Shown: positions 25,542 to 34,665 of the stretch, piece by piece
Position numbering within the stretch: the stretch's first letter is position 1
Layout of the letters: every line of letters starts with the position of its first letter
Made by a program: the position numbers and the translations under genes
The notes under the pieces: model-generated
Told to the model about the DNA's origin: nothing
The model's database searches: none
The model's input: only the letters and a program-made list of their open reading frames with translations
Assembly (NCBI RefSeq): GCF_947493765.1
Contig: NZ_CANLSZ010000002.1
Location: forward strand, 248,001 to 312,000
DNA from: an uncultured Arthrobacter sp.
GTDB taxonomy: Bacteria; Actinomycetota; Actinomycetes; Actinomycetales; Micrococcaceae
DNA: 64,000 nucleotides
Reading direction: 5' to 3'

Positions 25542-25580
25542 GCCACTGCATTATCTGCACTGACGCGTGACAGTCACGTA

Positions 25581-25614
25581 GGGAGGGGAGGTGCCCGTGG
25601 GCACCTCCCCTCCC
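25581..25614 (+). terminator. Rho-independent terminator after dps
   Basis: A perfect 16-bp stem (GGGAGGGGAGGTGCCC at 25581-25596 with 25599-25614) is followed by CCTTTCG. Confidence 0.82.
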
Positions 25615-25724
25615 CCTTTCGCGCTGCCTTCATCCCGGGTCCGCCGATGCCTGATTCACCCGGGACCCAAGGACTGGCAGGTAGGGAAACGCATCGGGAT
25701 ACCAGAGGCCTGGGACCCTGGTGC

Positions 25725-25746
25725 TGACATCAGGCGTCACTACGCT
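25725..25746 (+). promoter_or_regulatory. narG promoter with palindrome (leaderless type)
   Basis: TACGCT (25741-25746) lies seven bases before the narG ATG, so the transcript may begin at or next to the start codon. Directly upstream, TGAC-N7-GTCA (25725-25739) forms an inverted repeat overlapping the core promoter. That is a plausible site for a regulator, but it is not the FNR consensus. Confidence 0.4.
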
Positions 25747-25753
25747 TTCCGTC

Positions 25754-28700
25754 ATGGCTACCCCTCCTATAGCTCCGGGTACCGATGGTCCCGCGTCCGA
25801 CGCCCTCCTCAAGATCGGGCAGTTCTTCACCCGATGGGACCAGAGCCCGGACCGTCGCGCGGTGTTCCGCTCGGGCGGACGCGCCGGTGACGCGTTCTAC
25901 CGGAACCGGTGGAGTCACGACAAGGTGGTCCGTTCCACGCACGGGGTGAACTGCACCGGTTCGTGCTCATGGAAGGTCTACGTCAAGGACGGGATCATCA
26001 CCTGGGAGGCGCAGGAGACCGACTACCCGTCGGTGGGTCCGGACCGCCCGGAGTACGAGCCCCGCGGCTGCCCCCGTGGCGCGGCCTTCTCCTGGTACAC
26101 CTACTCGCCGACCCGCGTGCGCTACCCGTACGTACGCGGAGTGCTGCTGGGGATGTACCGCCAGGCCAAGGAAGAGGTGGGTGGGGATCCGGTGCTCGCC
26201 TGGCAGGCGGTGGTGAGCGACCCGGAGAAGCGCCGGGCATTCCAGTAGGCCCGTGGCAAGGGCGGACTGGTGCGCTCGAGCTGGCAGGAGGCCCTGGAGA
26301 TGACGGCCGCCGCCCACGTGCACACGATCAAGACCTACGGACCCGACCGGTGCACCGGGTTCTCCCCCATCCCGGCCATGTCGATGGTCTCCCACGCGGC
26401 CGGCGCGCGGTTCATCAACCTCATCGGCGGGGTGATGAACAGCTTCTACGACTGGTACGCGGACCTGCCCGTTGCCAGTCCTCAGGTCTTCGGCGACCAG
26501 ACGGACGTCCCGGAGTCCGGCGACTGGTGGGACGCCACCTACCTCATGATGTGGGGCTCCAACATCCCGGTGACCCGCACCCCTGACGCGCACTGGATGG
26601 TCGAGGCACGCTACCGGGGGACGAAAGTCGTCTCCGTCAGCCCCGACTACGCCGACAACACGAAGTTCGCCGACGAGTGGCTGCCGGCCCAGGCCGGCAC
26701 GGACGCTGCCCTGGCCATGGCGATGGGTCATGTGATCCTCAAGGAGAACTTCGTGGACAGAAGGGTTCCCTTCTTCGAGGACTATGTGGTGCAGTACACC
26801 GACTTACCCTTCCTCGTCACCCTCGAGCAGCGACCGGACGGCACCGTGGTGCCCGACAAGTTCCTCACCGCCACGGATCTGGGCAACGCCGAGGCGGAAA
26901 CTTCCGACGCGGCGTTCAAGACGGTGCTGATCGATCGGGATGCGGGTACCCCGGTGGTGCCCAACGGGTCGGTGGGGTTCCGCTACAACGAGGTAGACGA
27001 GGGGAAGTGGAACCTGGATCTGCAGGGCGTGCGTCCGGCTCTGTCGATCACCGACGCGGCATCGTACAGCGGGACCACGAGTACGGTGGAGCTGCCCGCC
27101 TTCACGGACGCCACGGGAGAGGGCTCGGTGGTGCACCGCGGAGTACCCGTCACGGAAGTTGCCGGACGCCAGGTCACGACGGTCTTCGACCTCATGCTCG
27201 CCCAGTACGGAGTGGGTAGAGCCGGATTGCCCGGACAGTGGGCCTCAGGGTACGACGACGTCGACACGCCCTACACGCCGGCCTGGCAGGAGGAGATCAC
27301 CTCGGTCCCAGCTCAGGCAGTAGCCCGCATCGCCCGGGAATTCGCGACCAATGCAGAGAAGTCCAGAGGCCGGTCGATGATCATCCTGGGCGCCGGCATC
27401 TGCCAGTGGTACCACGGGGACGTCACCTACCGGGCCATCCTGGCGATGCTCATGCTCTGTGGTTGCCAAGGCCGCAACGGCGGCGGCTGGGCGCACTACG
27501 TCGGTCAGGAGAAGGTCCGCCCCATCACGGGCTGGGCAGCGATGGCGGCAGCCACCGATTGGACCCGTCCGCCGCGGTTCATGATCGGCACGGCCTTCTG
27601 GTACATGCACACCGACCAGTTCCGCTCCGACGGGTACTCCTCCGATTCCCTGCAGTCCCCGCTGGCCCAGGGTCATCTGGAGGGCATGCACACCGCCGAT
27701 GTGGTCGCCAAGTCCACCCGGATGGGGTGGATGCCGTTCTTCCCGCAGTTCGACCAGAATTCGCTCGATGTGGCCGAGGCGGCCATCGCGGGTGTGGCCC
27801 GCGGCGAAGCTGCCGACGAGGCGCAGTGGGTCGCGGACCGGCTCAAGGCCGAGGACATGCGCTTCGCCGTGGAGGACGTCGACGCCCCGCAGAACTGGCC
27901 TCGCACCCTGATCCTGTGGCGTTCCAATCTGCTGGGTTCCTCGGCCAAGGGCGAGGAGTACTTCCTCAAGCATCTGCTGGGCACTCATCACAACGTCATG
28001 GGGGAGGACCACGCCGGGTCACGGCCGAAGGACGTGACCTGGCACGAGGAAGCCCCCGAGGGCAAACTCGACCTGCTCGTCTCGGCCGATTTCAGGATGA
28101 CCAGCTCCACGCTGCTCTCCGACGTCGTGTTCCCGGCGGCGACCTGGTACGAGAAGCACGATCTCTCCTCGACCGACATGCACCCGTACGTGCACGCCTT
28201 CACCCCGGCGATCAGCCCGCCCTGGGAGGCCAAGACGGACTACGACCTGTTCCGGCTGCTGGCCGAGGAATTCTCCCGGCAGGCGAGCGCCCACCTGGGC
28301 GTGCGGAAGGACCTGGTGGCCACTGCACTCACCCACGACACCCCCGGCGAGCTCGCCCAACCCGGAGGCCACGCTCCGGACTGGAAGGGCACTGACATCC
28401 CGGCCGTCCCGGGGAGGAATCTGCCGGAGCTGAAGATCGTCGAACGGGACTACGCCGCGGTCGGGCAGAAGTTCTCGGCCGTCGGACCGCTGGCGGAGAA
28501 GCTTGGATTCACCACGAAACACATCACCTACGACGTCACCCACCAGATCCGCCAGCTCGCGCAGAAGCACGGCGTCTTCGACTCCGGCGCCGCGGCGGGC
28601 CGGCCCGCAGTGGACACCGACGCGCGGATGGCCGAGGCCATCCTGCTGTTCTCCGGCACCACCAATGGTGAGCTGGCCGTACAGGGATTCGAGACGCTCG

Positions 28701-29479
28701 AGCAGCGCACAGGAGTCCAGCTGGCCGATCTGGCCCGCGGATCCCAGGAGAAGCGGATCACCTTTGCCGACACCCAGGCCGCTCCCGTTCCCGTGATCAC
28801 CTCCCCGGAGTGGTCGGGCTCGGAGACCGGAGGTCGGCGCTACGCCCCGTTCACCATCAACATCGAACGGCTCAAACCGTTCCACACCCTCACCGGGCGG
28901 ATGCACTTCTTCCTCGACCACGACTGGATCAAGGACATGGGTGAGTCCCTGCCGATCTACCGCCCGCCCCTGGACATGCACCGCCTGTTCGGGGAGCCCC
29001 AGCTCGGGCAGCGCGGTGAGCTGTCGATCGCCGTGCGGTACCTGACCCCGCACAACAAGTGGTCGATCCATTCGGAGTACCAGGACAACCTGTTCATGCT
29101 CTCCCTCTCCCGCGGCGGCACCACGGTGTGGATGAGCCCCCAGGACGCCGCGCTGATCGAGGTCTCCGACAACGACTGGGTCGAGTGCCTCAACACCAAC
29201 GGCGTTTACGTGGGACGGGCCATCGTCTCCCACCGCATGCCGGCCGGGGTGGTCTATGTTCATCACGCTCAGGAGCGCACCATCGACGTGCCGAAGTCCG
29301 AGACGACCGGCCGCCGGGGCGGGATCCACAACTCGGTCACCCGCATCCTCGTCAAACCGACCCACATGATCGGTGGCTACGCACAGCTGTCCTGGGCCTT
29401 CAACTATCTCGGGCCCACCGGCAACCAGCGCGACATCGTCTCCGTGGTCCGAAAGCGTTCCCAGGAGGTCCGGTACTGA
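25754..29479 (+). pseudogene. narG: respiratory nitrate reductase alpha subunit, interrupted by an in-frame TAG
   Basis: The reading frame is 1241 codons long and would encode a full NarG, the molybdopterin subunit that reduces nitrate to nitrite at the cytoplasmic face of the membrane. It is broken by TAG at codon 165 (26246-26248), between RRAFQ and ARGKGGLVR. The FS0 cluster ligands (His63, Cys67, Cys71, Cys106) lie before the stop. The Mo-ligand region YDWYADLP, QTDVPES and TRTPDAHW lie after it. Both sides keep the same frame and normal family sequence, so nothing else is missing. A CAG-to-TAG change is the simplest explanation. An internal GTG at 26270 could start a truncated protein lacking FS0. 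The following narHJI genes are intact. Confidence 0.85.
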
Positions 29480-31155
29480 TGCGAGTCATGGCCCAGGTCG
29501 CGATGGTGATGGCGCTCGACAAGTGCATCGGGTGCCACACCTGTTCGGTGACGTGCAAGCAGGCGTGGACGAACCGCGCCGGCACGGAGTACGTGTGGTT
29601 CAACAACGTGGAGACCCGTCCGGGCCAGGGATATCCCCGCCGGTACGAGGACCAGGAGAAGTGGAAGGGCGGCTGGGAGCTCAATCGCCGCGGCAATCTC
29701 AAGCTCAAGGCAGGCGGGCGCTGGGCGAAGCTCTTCGGCCTGTTCGCGAGTCCCGTCCAGCCCGAGCTCAACGACTACTACGAGCCGTGGACCTACGACT
29801 ACGAGAATCTGATCACCGCTCCGGCCGGCACCGACTTCCCGGTGGCCCGGCCCAAGTCCCTGATCACCGGTGAGGACATGAAGATCGAGTGGTCGGCCAA
29901 CTGGGACGACAATCTCGGCGGTACGGCCCAGCTGGGCCATCTGGACCCGGTCGTGGAAAAGGTCCGACGGGAATCGGAGGACAAGATCACGTTCGAGTTC
30001 GAACAGACCTTCGCCTTCTACCTTCCCCGGATCTGCGAGCACTGCCTCAATCCCTCCTGCATGGCCTCCTGCCCCTCCGGCGCGATCTACAAGCGTGCGG
30101 AGGACGGGATCGTGCTGGTGGACCAGGACCGGTGCCGAGGCTGGCGCCAGTGCATCACCGGCTGCCCGTACAAGAAGATGTACTACAACCACAAATCCGG
30201 CAAAGCGGAGAAGTGCACCTTCTGCTACCCCCGCATCGAGGTGGGCATCCCCACCGTGTGCGCGGAGACGTGCGTGGGCCGGCTGCGCTACATCGGCATC
30301 GTCCTCTACGACGCCGACCGGGTCACCGAGGCCGCCGCGACCCCGGACGAGCAGGACCTCTACGAGGCCCAGCTGGACATCATGCTCGATCCCCATGACC
30401 CCGACGTAGTCGCCGCTGCTCGTGCCGAAGGCATCCCCGAGGACTGGCTCGACGCCGCACGCCGATCCCCCGTCCACATTCTCGCCAAGGAGCTGCGGGT
30501 GGCTCTGCCGCTGCACCCGGAGTACCGGACCATGCCCATGGTCTGGTACGTGCCGCCGCTGTCCCCGGTGGTGGACCTGCTCAAGGACCAGGGTCACGAC
30601 GGCGAGGACGCCTCCACCCTGTTCGGGGCCATCGACGCCCTGCGCATCCCGGTCGAGTACCTCGCCGAGCTGTTCACGGCCGGGGACACCGGGACGATCC
30701 GTGAGGTACTCGGCAAACTGGCCGCCATGCGTTCGTACATGCGCGACATCGCCCTCGGCGAGGACCCGGACGAGGGGATCGCCGAGGCTGTCGGGATGAC
30801 CGGTGCCGAGATCCGGAAGATGTACCGGCTCATGGCGATCGCCAAGTACGAGGAACGCTACGTCATCCCCTCCGCTCATCTGGAGGAGGCACACAACCTC
30901 GAGGAGATCGGCTGCTCCCTCGACGTCGACGGCGGGCCGGGCATGGGCCAGACCGGCGTGTTCGGCGAGGCCTCCGGCCGACCGATGCCCGTGGCGACGG
31001 AGAACTTCAACGCCCTGCAGGCACGGCAGCGCGGCGAGGATCCCACCGGCAACGAGGGCCTGGCCGGACGGGTCAACCTGCTCAACTGGGACGGCCGGGG
31101 CAACCCCCAGGGGTTGTTCCCGCCCGACAGCGGACCTAGGAACGGAACGAACTGA
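29479..31155 (+). CDS. narH: nitrate reductase beta subunit NarH
   Basis: This 558-residue iron-sulfur subunit passes electrons from NarI to NarG. It carries four Cys clusters: CIGCHTCSVTCKQAW near the N-terminus, CEHCLNPSCMASCPSGAIYK, CRGWRQCITGCPYKK (Trp in place of the cysteine, as expected for the 3Fe-4S cluster) and CTFCYPRIEVGIPTVCAETC. The C-terminal part (EEIGCSLDVDGGPGMGQ) fits the family. The ATG shares one base with the narG stop (TGATG), and the next gene overlaps similarly. All key cysteines are present, so this subunit looks functional. Confidence 0.95.
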   Translation: MRVMAQVAMVMALDKCIGCHTCSVTCKQAWTNRAGTEYVWFNNVETRPGQGYPRRYEDQEKWKGGWELNRRGNLKLKAGGRWAKLFGLFASPVQPELNDYYEPWTYDYENLITAPAGTDFPVARPKSLITGEDMKIEWSANWDDNLGGTAQLGHLDPVVEKVRRESEDKITFEFEQTFAFYLPRICEHCLNPSCMASCPSGAIYKRAEDGIVLVDQDRCRGWRQCITGCPYKKMYYNHKSGKAEKCTFCYPRIEVGIPTVCAETCVGRLRYIGIVLYDADRVTEAAATPDEQDLYEAQLDIMLDPHDPDVVAAARAEGIPEDWLDAARRSPVHILAKELRVALPLHPEYRTMPMVWYVPPLSPVVDLLKDQGHDGEDASTLFGAIDALRIPVEYLAELFTAGDTGTIREVLGKLAAMRSYMRDIALGEDPDEGIAEAVGMTGAEIRKMYRLMAIAKYEERYVIPSAHLEEAHNLEEIGCSLDVDGGPGMGQTGVFGEASGRPMPVATENFNALQARQRGEDPTGNEGLAGRVNLLNWDGRGNPQGLFPPDSGPRNGTN

Positions 31156-31853
31156 TGGGTGTGCTGGAGAAGCTGCTCGGCAAAGCCGGACCGGGAACCG
31201 TCGATCCCGGCATATATACCGACACCGATCCCCGGCGCAGCGCCGTGATCCGCCAGGCCACCGCTCTGCTCCTCGGCTATCCGGACCACCAGCTTCTGAC
31301 GATGCTGCCGACCCTTCGTGCTGCCCTCGAGGAGGTGCGAGCTCCGGTGGAGGAGATCGAGGAGCTCCTCGACTGGTTCACGGCCCGACCGCTGGAGCAG
31401 GTGCAGTCCGACTATGTCCAGGAGTTCGACCTCTCCCGCCGCCACAGCCTGCACCTGACGTACTGGACCGACGGCGACACCCGCCGTCGGGGGGAGGCCC
31501 TGGCGGCGTTCAAGGAGATCTATCGCTCCCACGGGGCAGATCCCGAGGAATCCGAGCTTCCGGACTATCTGCCGCTGGTGCTGGAGTTCGCCGCAAGGAT
31601 CTCCCCGGAGGACGGCTACGAGCTGCTGCAGCGCTACCGCCCCTCCCTCGAACTGCTGCGGCTCGCGCTGCGTGACGATCATTTGCCGTACCGCGGCGCC
31701 GTCGCCCTCGTGTGCTCCACCCTTCCCGGGGTCTCCCCGGAGGACCGCGACGCCGTGATGCGGATGGCCGGTTACGGTCCGCCCACCGAGTCCGTCGGCC
31801 TGGATCCCTACGATCCCCGGTTACTGCCCGTCAGCCGAAGGAGCACTCCATGA
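31155..31853 (+). CDS. narJ: nitrate reductase assembly chaperone NarJ
   Basis: This 232-residue helical chaperone of the TorD/DmsD/NarJ group binds NarG during cofactor insertion and membrane attachment. Recognisable parts are ATALLLGYPDHQLLTMLPTL, EFDLSRRHSLHLTYWTDGDT, the SELPDYLPLVLEF motif, and ALVCSTLPGVSPED. It overlaps narH by 1 bp and narI by 4 bp. The gene is intact. Confidence 0.93.
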   Translation: MGVLEKLLGKAGPGTVDPGIYTDTDPRRSAVIRQATALLLGYPDHQLLTMLPTLRAALEEVRAPVEEIEELLDWFTARPLEQVQSDYVQEFDLSRRHSLHLTYWTDGDTRRRGEALAAFKEIYRSHGADPEESELPDYLPLVLEFAARISPEDGYELLQRYRPSLELLRLALRDDHLPYRGAVALVCSTLPGVSPEDRDAVMRMAGYGPPTESVGLDPYDPRLLPVSRRSTP

Positions 31854-32686
31854 ACCGCGTTGCCCCGATCGTTCAGAACGCTGACACGGGCGTAGGTAGC
31901 ATCCTGCTGTGGGGCGTGCTCCCCTACGTAGTGCTGGCCGTCGTGATCGGCGGCACCGTGTGGCGCTACAGGTACGACCAGTTCGGCTGGACCACCCGGT
32001 CCTCGCAGCTCTATGAATCCCGTATTCTGCGCATCGCCTCCCCGCTGTTCCATTTCGGGATCCTCGCGGTCCTGGCGGGGCACATCATGGGCCTGTTCAT
32101 TCCCGCGTCCTGGACTGCCGCCGTGGGCATGACCGAGGGGATGTACCACTTCATGGCCCTGAGCATCGGGACGATCGCCGGGATCGGCACCCTCGTGGGG
32201 ATCGTCCTGCTCGTCTGGCGCCGCCGCACCACCGGCCCCGTGTTCATGGCGACCACCAAGAACGACAAGTTCATGTACGTCATGCTCCTGGCGGCCCTGC
32301 TGACGGGACTGGCCACCACCGTCATCTCGGTGCTCGACCACTCGGTCGCGGACTACCGGCAGACAGTCTCCCCGTGGTTCCGCTCCATCTGGATCTTCCA
32401 GCCGGATGTCGCAGCCATGGCCGCCGCCGGGCCGTCCTTCAAGCTCCACGCGCTGTGGGCGATGGCCCTGTTCGCGATCTGGCCGTTCACCCGCCTCGTG
32501 CACGCGTTCACGGCACCCGTGCACTACCTCTTCCGTCCATACATCGTCTACCGCTCCCGCGACACCGGCTCCTCGTCGCATCACCACTCATCCGGCCACC
32601 GCGGCTGGGAACCTGTGGGCACCCAGGACCGGGCCCGCGGTGCCACGAGGGCACCTTCGCCCCGCAGGAGGGCCGGCCGACGTTGA
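31850..32686 (+). CDS. narI: nitrate reductase gamma subunit NarI (cytochrome b)
   Basis: This 278-residue membrane subunit oxidises quinol and carries two hemes b. Five hydrophobic segments are visible, including GSILLWGVLPYVVLAVVIGG, and the heme-ligand histidines in PLFHFGILAVLAGHIMGLF and FKLHALWAMALFAIWPFTRL. The C-terminal 50 residues are soluble and basic, with a His-rich patch (SSSHHHSSGHRGW). The ATG at 31850 overlaps narJ. The gene is intact. Confidence 0.94.
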   Translation: MNRVAPIVQNADTGVGSILLWGVLPYVVLAVVIGGTVWRYRYDQFGWTTRSSQLYESRILRIASPLFHFGILAVLAGHIMGLFIPASWTAAVGMTEGMYHFMALSIGTIAGIGTLVGIVLLVWRRRTTGPVFMATTKNDKFMYVMLLAALLTGLATTVISVLDHSVADYRQTVSPWFRSIWIFQPDVAAMAAAGPSFKLHALWAMALFAIWPFTRLVHAFTAPVHYLFRPYIVYRSRDTGSSSHHHSSGHRGWEPVGTQDRARGATRAPSPRRRAGRR

Positions 32687-32722
32687 TGTCCCGTCTCATC
32701 CACCGACCGCACGAGGACGACC

Positions 32723-33964
32723 ATGGCATCCACCTCCCGAGCGACATCTCCCGGCACTGACCCGGATCTCAGAGCCGGGCAGCTGCGCAACCTGGTCCTG
32801 GCCACGCTGGCGTCCACGGTCGGTTTCTGGGCCTGGACCATCGTGGGTCCGCTCTCCAGGCGCTACGCCCAGCAGATGGAGCTCGATGCCACCCAGACCG
32901 CCGTCCTGGTGGCGATGCCGATCCTCGTCGGCTCCGTCTTCCGTGTTCCCGTGGGAGCTCTGACCGACCGCTACGGGGGACGGGTGATGTTCACCGTCAT
33001 CCTCGGCATGGCGGCCCCGCTGGTGCTGGCCACCGGATTGATCGGGCAGCTGAACAGCTTCGGGCTGCTCGTGGCTGCGGCGTTCTTCCTGGGTATCGCC
33101 GGCACGGTCTTCGCCATCGGCATCCCGTTCTGCTCCGCCTGGTACGAGTCCCACCGCAAGGGCTTCGCCACCGGTGTCTTCGGTGCCGGCATGATCGGCA
33201 CCGCCGTCTCGGCGTTCCTCACTCCCCGCCTCGTGGCCGGAATCGGATATCTGGGTACGCACATCACCGTCGCCGTGATCGTCGCCCTCATGGCCCTGGT
33301 CAGCTGGCTGCTACTGCGCGACTCACCCGTGCATGCGGCCAAGACCCCCGAGCCGGTCCTGCCGAAGATCGGCCACGCCTTCACCCTGAAGGTGACCTGG
33401 CAGCTGTGCTTCCTCTACGGGGTGGTGTTCGGCGCGTTCGTGGCATTTTCGAACTATCTGCCGACCTATCTCGACAACGTGTATGGCTTCGACGCCACCG
33501 CCGCCGGTACCCGCACCGCGGGATTCGCCCTGGCCGCTGTCATCGCCCGCCCCGTCGGCGGGATCCTCGCTGACAGGATCGGACCCAGGACCGTCACCCT
33601 GGCGTCCCTGGGCGGCACTGCCGTGCTCGCGATGGTCGTGGCCCTCCAACCCGGGCAGGAACGCGTCTACGGGCCCGTCTTCCTCCTCATGGCACTCTTC
33701 CTCGGTCTGGGCACCGGTGGGGTCTTCGGCTGGGTAGGCCGGGCAGCCCCGGCCAGGAACGTCGGAACCATCGGCGGCATCATCGCGGCCGCCGGCGGTC
33801 TGGGCGGGTACTTCCCACCGCTGGTCATGGGTGCCACCTACAACACCGAGAACAGCAGCTACTTCGTCGGGCTGACACTACTGGCAGCATTCGCGGTTCT
33901 GTCCCTGCTGCTCTCCCTCACCGTGCGCAATGGTGGAAAGGTCGACGCGCGGGCCGATCCCTGA
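32723..33964 (+). CDS. narK: nitrate/nitrite transporter, NarK family (MFS)
   Basis: This 413-residue major facilitator protein has about 12 membrane segments. Family markers are LASTVGFWAWTIVGPLSRRY, FRVPVGALTDRYGGR (MFS loop motif), a nitrate signature-like GTVFAIGIPFCSAWYE in helix 5, and ARPVGGILADRIGPR. It imports nitrate or exports nitrite. It lies 36 bp after narI and completes a narGHJIK operon. No nitrate-responsive two-component system is encoded in the window. Confidence 0.92.
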   Translation: MASTSRATSPGTDPDLRAGQLRNLVLATLASTVGFWAWTIVGPLSRRYAQQMELDATQTAVLVAMPILVGSVFRVPVGALTDRYGGRVMFTVILGMAAPLVLATGLIGQLNSFGLLVAAAFFLGIAGTVFAIGIPFCSAWYESHRKGFATGVFGAGMIGTAVSAFLTPRLVAGIGYLGTHITVAVIVALMALVSWLLLRDSPVHAAKTPEPVLPKIGHAFTLKVTWQLCFLYGVVFGAFVAFSNYLPTYLDNVYGFDATAAGTRTAGFALAAVIARPVGGILADRIGPRTVTLASLGGTAVLAMVVALQPGQERVYGPVFLLMALFLGLGTGGVFGWVGRAAPARNVGTIGGIIAAAGGLGGYFPPLVMGATYNTENSSYFVGLTLLAAFAVLSLLLSLTVRNGGKVDARADP

Positions 33965-34050
33965 TCTCGCGCGGTATCGCCGGAGCACCGACTGACCACC
34001 CCGGACACGCACTCGGACCGAGTCCGTGGTCCGCTCAGGTAGAAGCCGGC

Positions 34051-34080
34051 ATGGGACCCATGCGCCGATGATGCTAGGTT
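34051..34080 (+). promoter_or_regulatory. candidate promoter and palindrome upstream of gntK
   Basis: ATGGG-A-CCCAT (34051-34061) is a perfect palindrome, and TAGGTT (34075-34080) is a possible -10, about 42 bp before the gntK start. The palindrome lies near the -35 position and could bind a repressor. Confidence 0.3.
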
Positions 34081-34122
34081 TACCCGACATCGTGATCCCC
34101 GCTGTGGGGTAAGGGAGTCAGA

Positions 34123-34665
34123 ATGGATGCACAACCGCGCCACGTGGTGGTCATGGGAATCTCGGGTTCCGGCAAGACCACCATCGCCACCCACCTGGCG
34201 GAGACACTCGGGTGGACGTTCGCCGAGGCGGACGAGTTCCACTCCGCGGAGAACATCGAGAAGATGACGTCCGGGACACCACTGACCGACGAGGACCGCT
34301 GGCCCTGGCTGGAGTCGATCCGCGCCTGGCTCACCGAGCAGGCGGAGGCCGGTACCAGTACCGTCATCACGTGTTCGGCCCTGCGGCGCGCCTACCGCGA
34401 CGTCCTCGCGCAGGCGGCGGGCGAGGTCCGGTTCGTGCACCTGCTCGGCGACACGGATCTCATCCTCGACCGCATGAAGACCCGCAGCGGCCACTTCATG
34501 CCGCAGTCGCTCCTGCCGTCACAGCTCAGCACGCTCGAACCGCTGGAGTCCGACGAGCAGGGCATCAGGATCATGAACACCGGGACTCCCGACGAGGTGA
34601 CCGCCGGCGTGATCGACCAGCTCGGCCTCGAGCATTCCGACCCCCTGCAGGAGGAGACGCCATGA
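34123..34665 (+). CDS. gntK: gluconokinase, GntK/IdnK family
   Basis: This 180-residue P-loop kinase phosphorylates D-gluconate to 6-phosphogluconate. Walker A is MGISGSGKTTIA. Family sequences are EADEFHSAENIEKM, PLTDEDRWPWLESI, TCSALRRAYRDVL and RSGHFMPQSLLPSQLSTLE. TAAGGGAG provides a ribosome-binding site. It overlaps the permease gene by 4 bp, giving an uptake-plus-phosphorylation operon that feeds the pentose phosphate pathway. Confidence 0.95.
   Translation: MDAQPRHVVVMGISGSGKTTIATHLAETLGWTFAEADEFHSAENIEKMTSGTPLTDEDRWPWLESIRAWLTEQAEAGTSTVITCSALRRAYRDVLAQAAGEVRFVHLLGDTDLILDRMKTRSGHFMPQSLLPSQLSTLEPLESDEQGIRIMNTGTPDEVTAGVIDQLGLEHSDPLQEETP

Noticed and set aside
26270-29479. Separate shorter nitrate reductase gene starting at GTG 26270
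   Set aside because: It lacks the conserved N-terminal Fe-S region, which is present in frame just before the TAG. One interrupted narG explains both halves.
25754-33964. The nar operon as a recently acquired island
   Set aside because: I see no flanking repeats, integrase, transposase or tRNA junction, and base composition looks like the surroundings. Transfer cannot be supported from this window alone.
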